In this document: positions 15,149 through 15,396 of the stretch, one piece after another
Layout: each line of letters opens with the position of its first letter
Numbering within the stretch: position 1 is the stretch's first letter
Program-made: the position numbers and the translations under genes
DNA from: Berkiella sp964502705
GTDB taxonomy: Bacteria > Pseudomonadota > Gammaproteobacteria > Berkiellales > Berkiellaceae
Assembly (NCBI GenBank): GCA_964502705.1
Contig: CAZCXZ010000085.1
Coordinates: forward strand, 1 to 15,396
DNA: 15,396 nt
Direction of reading: 5' to 3'
The notes under the pieces: generated by a model
Databases searched by the model: none
The model's input: only the letters and a program-made list of their open reading frames with translations
What the model was told of the DNA's origin: nothing

Positions 15149-15396
15149 ATGACGGTGATAAAACACCCTGCTGAATTTCAGAATTTCTTTGAAGTGAATC
15201 ATCCGTTAATAGCGGGGAAATTAACGCTCTTAAGACAAAAGCAAACTGATCATAAATTATTTCGTGAATTAGTACACGAAATCACTTTATTACTTGGCTA
15301 TGAAGCGACACAAAACTTAAGTACACAAACCATGGAAATTCATACGCCCATGGAAACGTGCTTATCGCCCTTTTTAGCAGGACCATCACCGGTGAT
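15149..15396 (+). CDS. upp: Uracil phosphoribosyltransferase Upp (5' part, runs off the window)
   Basis: Upp converts uracil and PRPP to UMP in pyrimidine salvage. Only the first 82 residues are present. They carry the family N-terminal pattern: NHPLIAGKLTLLRQK, then FRELVHEITLLLGYEA, then METCLSPFLAG. The PRPP-binding loop and uracil-binding C-terminus lie beyond the window edge, so activity cannot be judged. Two ATGs (15143 and 15149) are in frame. The second is preferred because GGAGA (15136-15140) stands eight bases before it, while the first is only two bases away. It is probably the third gene of the DUF445 group. Confidence 0.85.
   Translation, partial: MTVIKHPAEFQNFFEVNHPLIAGKLTLLRQKQTDHKLFRELVHEITLLLGYEATQNLSTQTMEIHTPMETCLSPFLAGPSPV

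Noticed and set aside
1..15396. CRISPR array, tRNA, rRNA, transposase or prophage genes
   Set aside because: No regularly spaced repeats, no cloverleaf or rRNA-like sequence, and no integrase or transposase reading frame was found on either strand.

Overview
The window reads as ordinary chromosomal core DNA of a gammaproteobacterium, moderately AT-rich by eye, with a few accessory features. The organism call rests on gene content and order: an nrdR-rib-nusB operon, an xseB-ispA-dxs operon placed back to back with a PomA/PomB-type stator pair (an arrangement I recall from Vibrio and relatives), and protein sequences close to gammaproteobacterial EttA, GlyA, NrdR and Dxs. A membrane-anchored ankyrin-repeat protein, plus the use of FolE2, hints at a host-associated lineage such as the Legionellales. 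That lineage assignment is inference only.

Layout. 1-65 is a symmetrical palindromic repeat. 80-1765 (minus) is ettA, a translation-throttle ABC-F ATPase. It diverges from a plus-strand run at 1894-6390: glyA (one-carbon metabolism), nrdR (repressor of ribonucleotide reductase genes), ribD, ribB and ribH (riboflavin synthesis) and nusB (transcription antitermination). These six genes are tightly spaced, with overlaps at nrdR/ribD, ribD/ribB and ribH/nusB. An 11-bp hairpin at 6388-6413 separates them from a convergent minus-strand block at 6422-11497. In transcription order that block is xseB (exonuclease VII small subunit, interrupted by a run of ten N), ispA, dxs (isoprenoid synthesis), folE2 (folate entry) and finally the membrane/ankyrin gene. 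A plus-strand block then runs to the end of the window: pomA, pomB, a PilZ-domain protein, a DUF445 membrane protein, a small unknown protein and the 5' part of upp.

How the genes fit together. The two metabolic operons feed cofactors: GlyA makes the one-carbon folate units, FolE2 starts the pterin branch from GTP, RibD/RibB/RibH build the lumazine precursor of flavins, and Dxs/IspA make DXP and farnesyl diphosphate. PomA/PomB form the ion-driven stator of a flagellar motor. The following PilZ protein is a candidate cyclic-di-GMP-linked partner of that motor, although its second binding motif is atypical. The riboflavin cluster is reduced: it holds neither riboflavin synthase (ribE) nor a RibA domain.

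I found no convincing previously undescribed multi-gene system. The best leads are the membrane/ankyrin protein with its structured leader, the PilZ protein with widely separated motifs, the small orphan between DUF445 and upp, and the palindromic element at the left edge.
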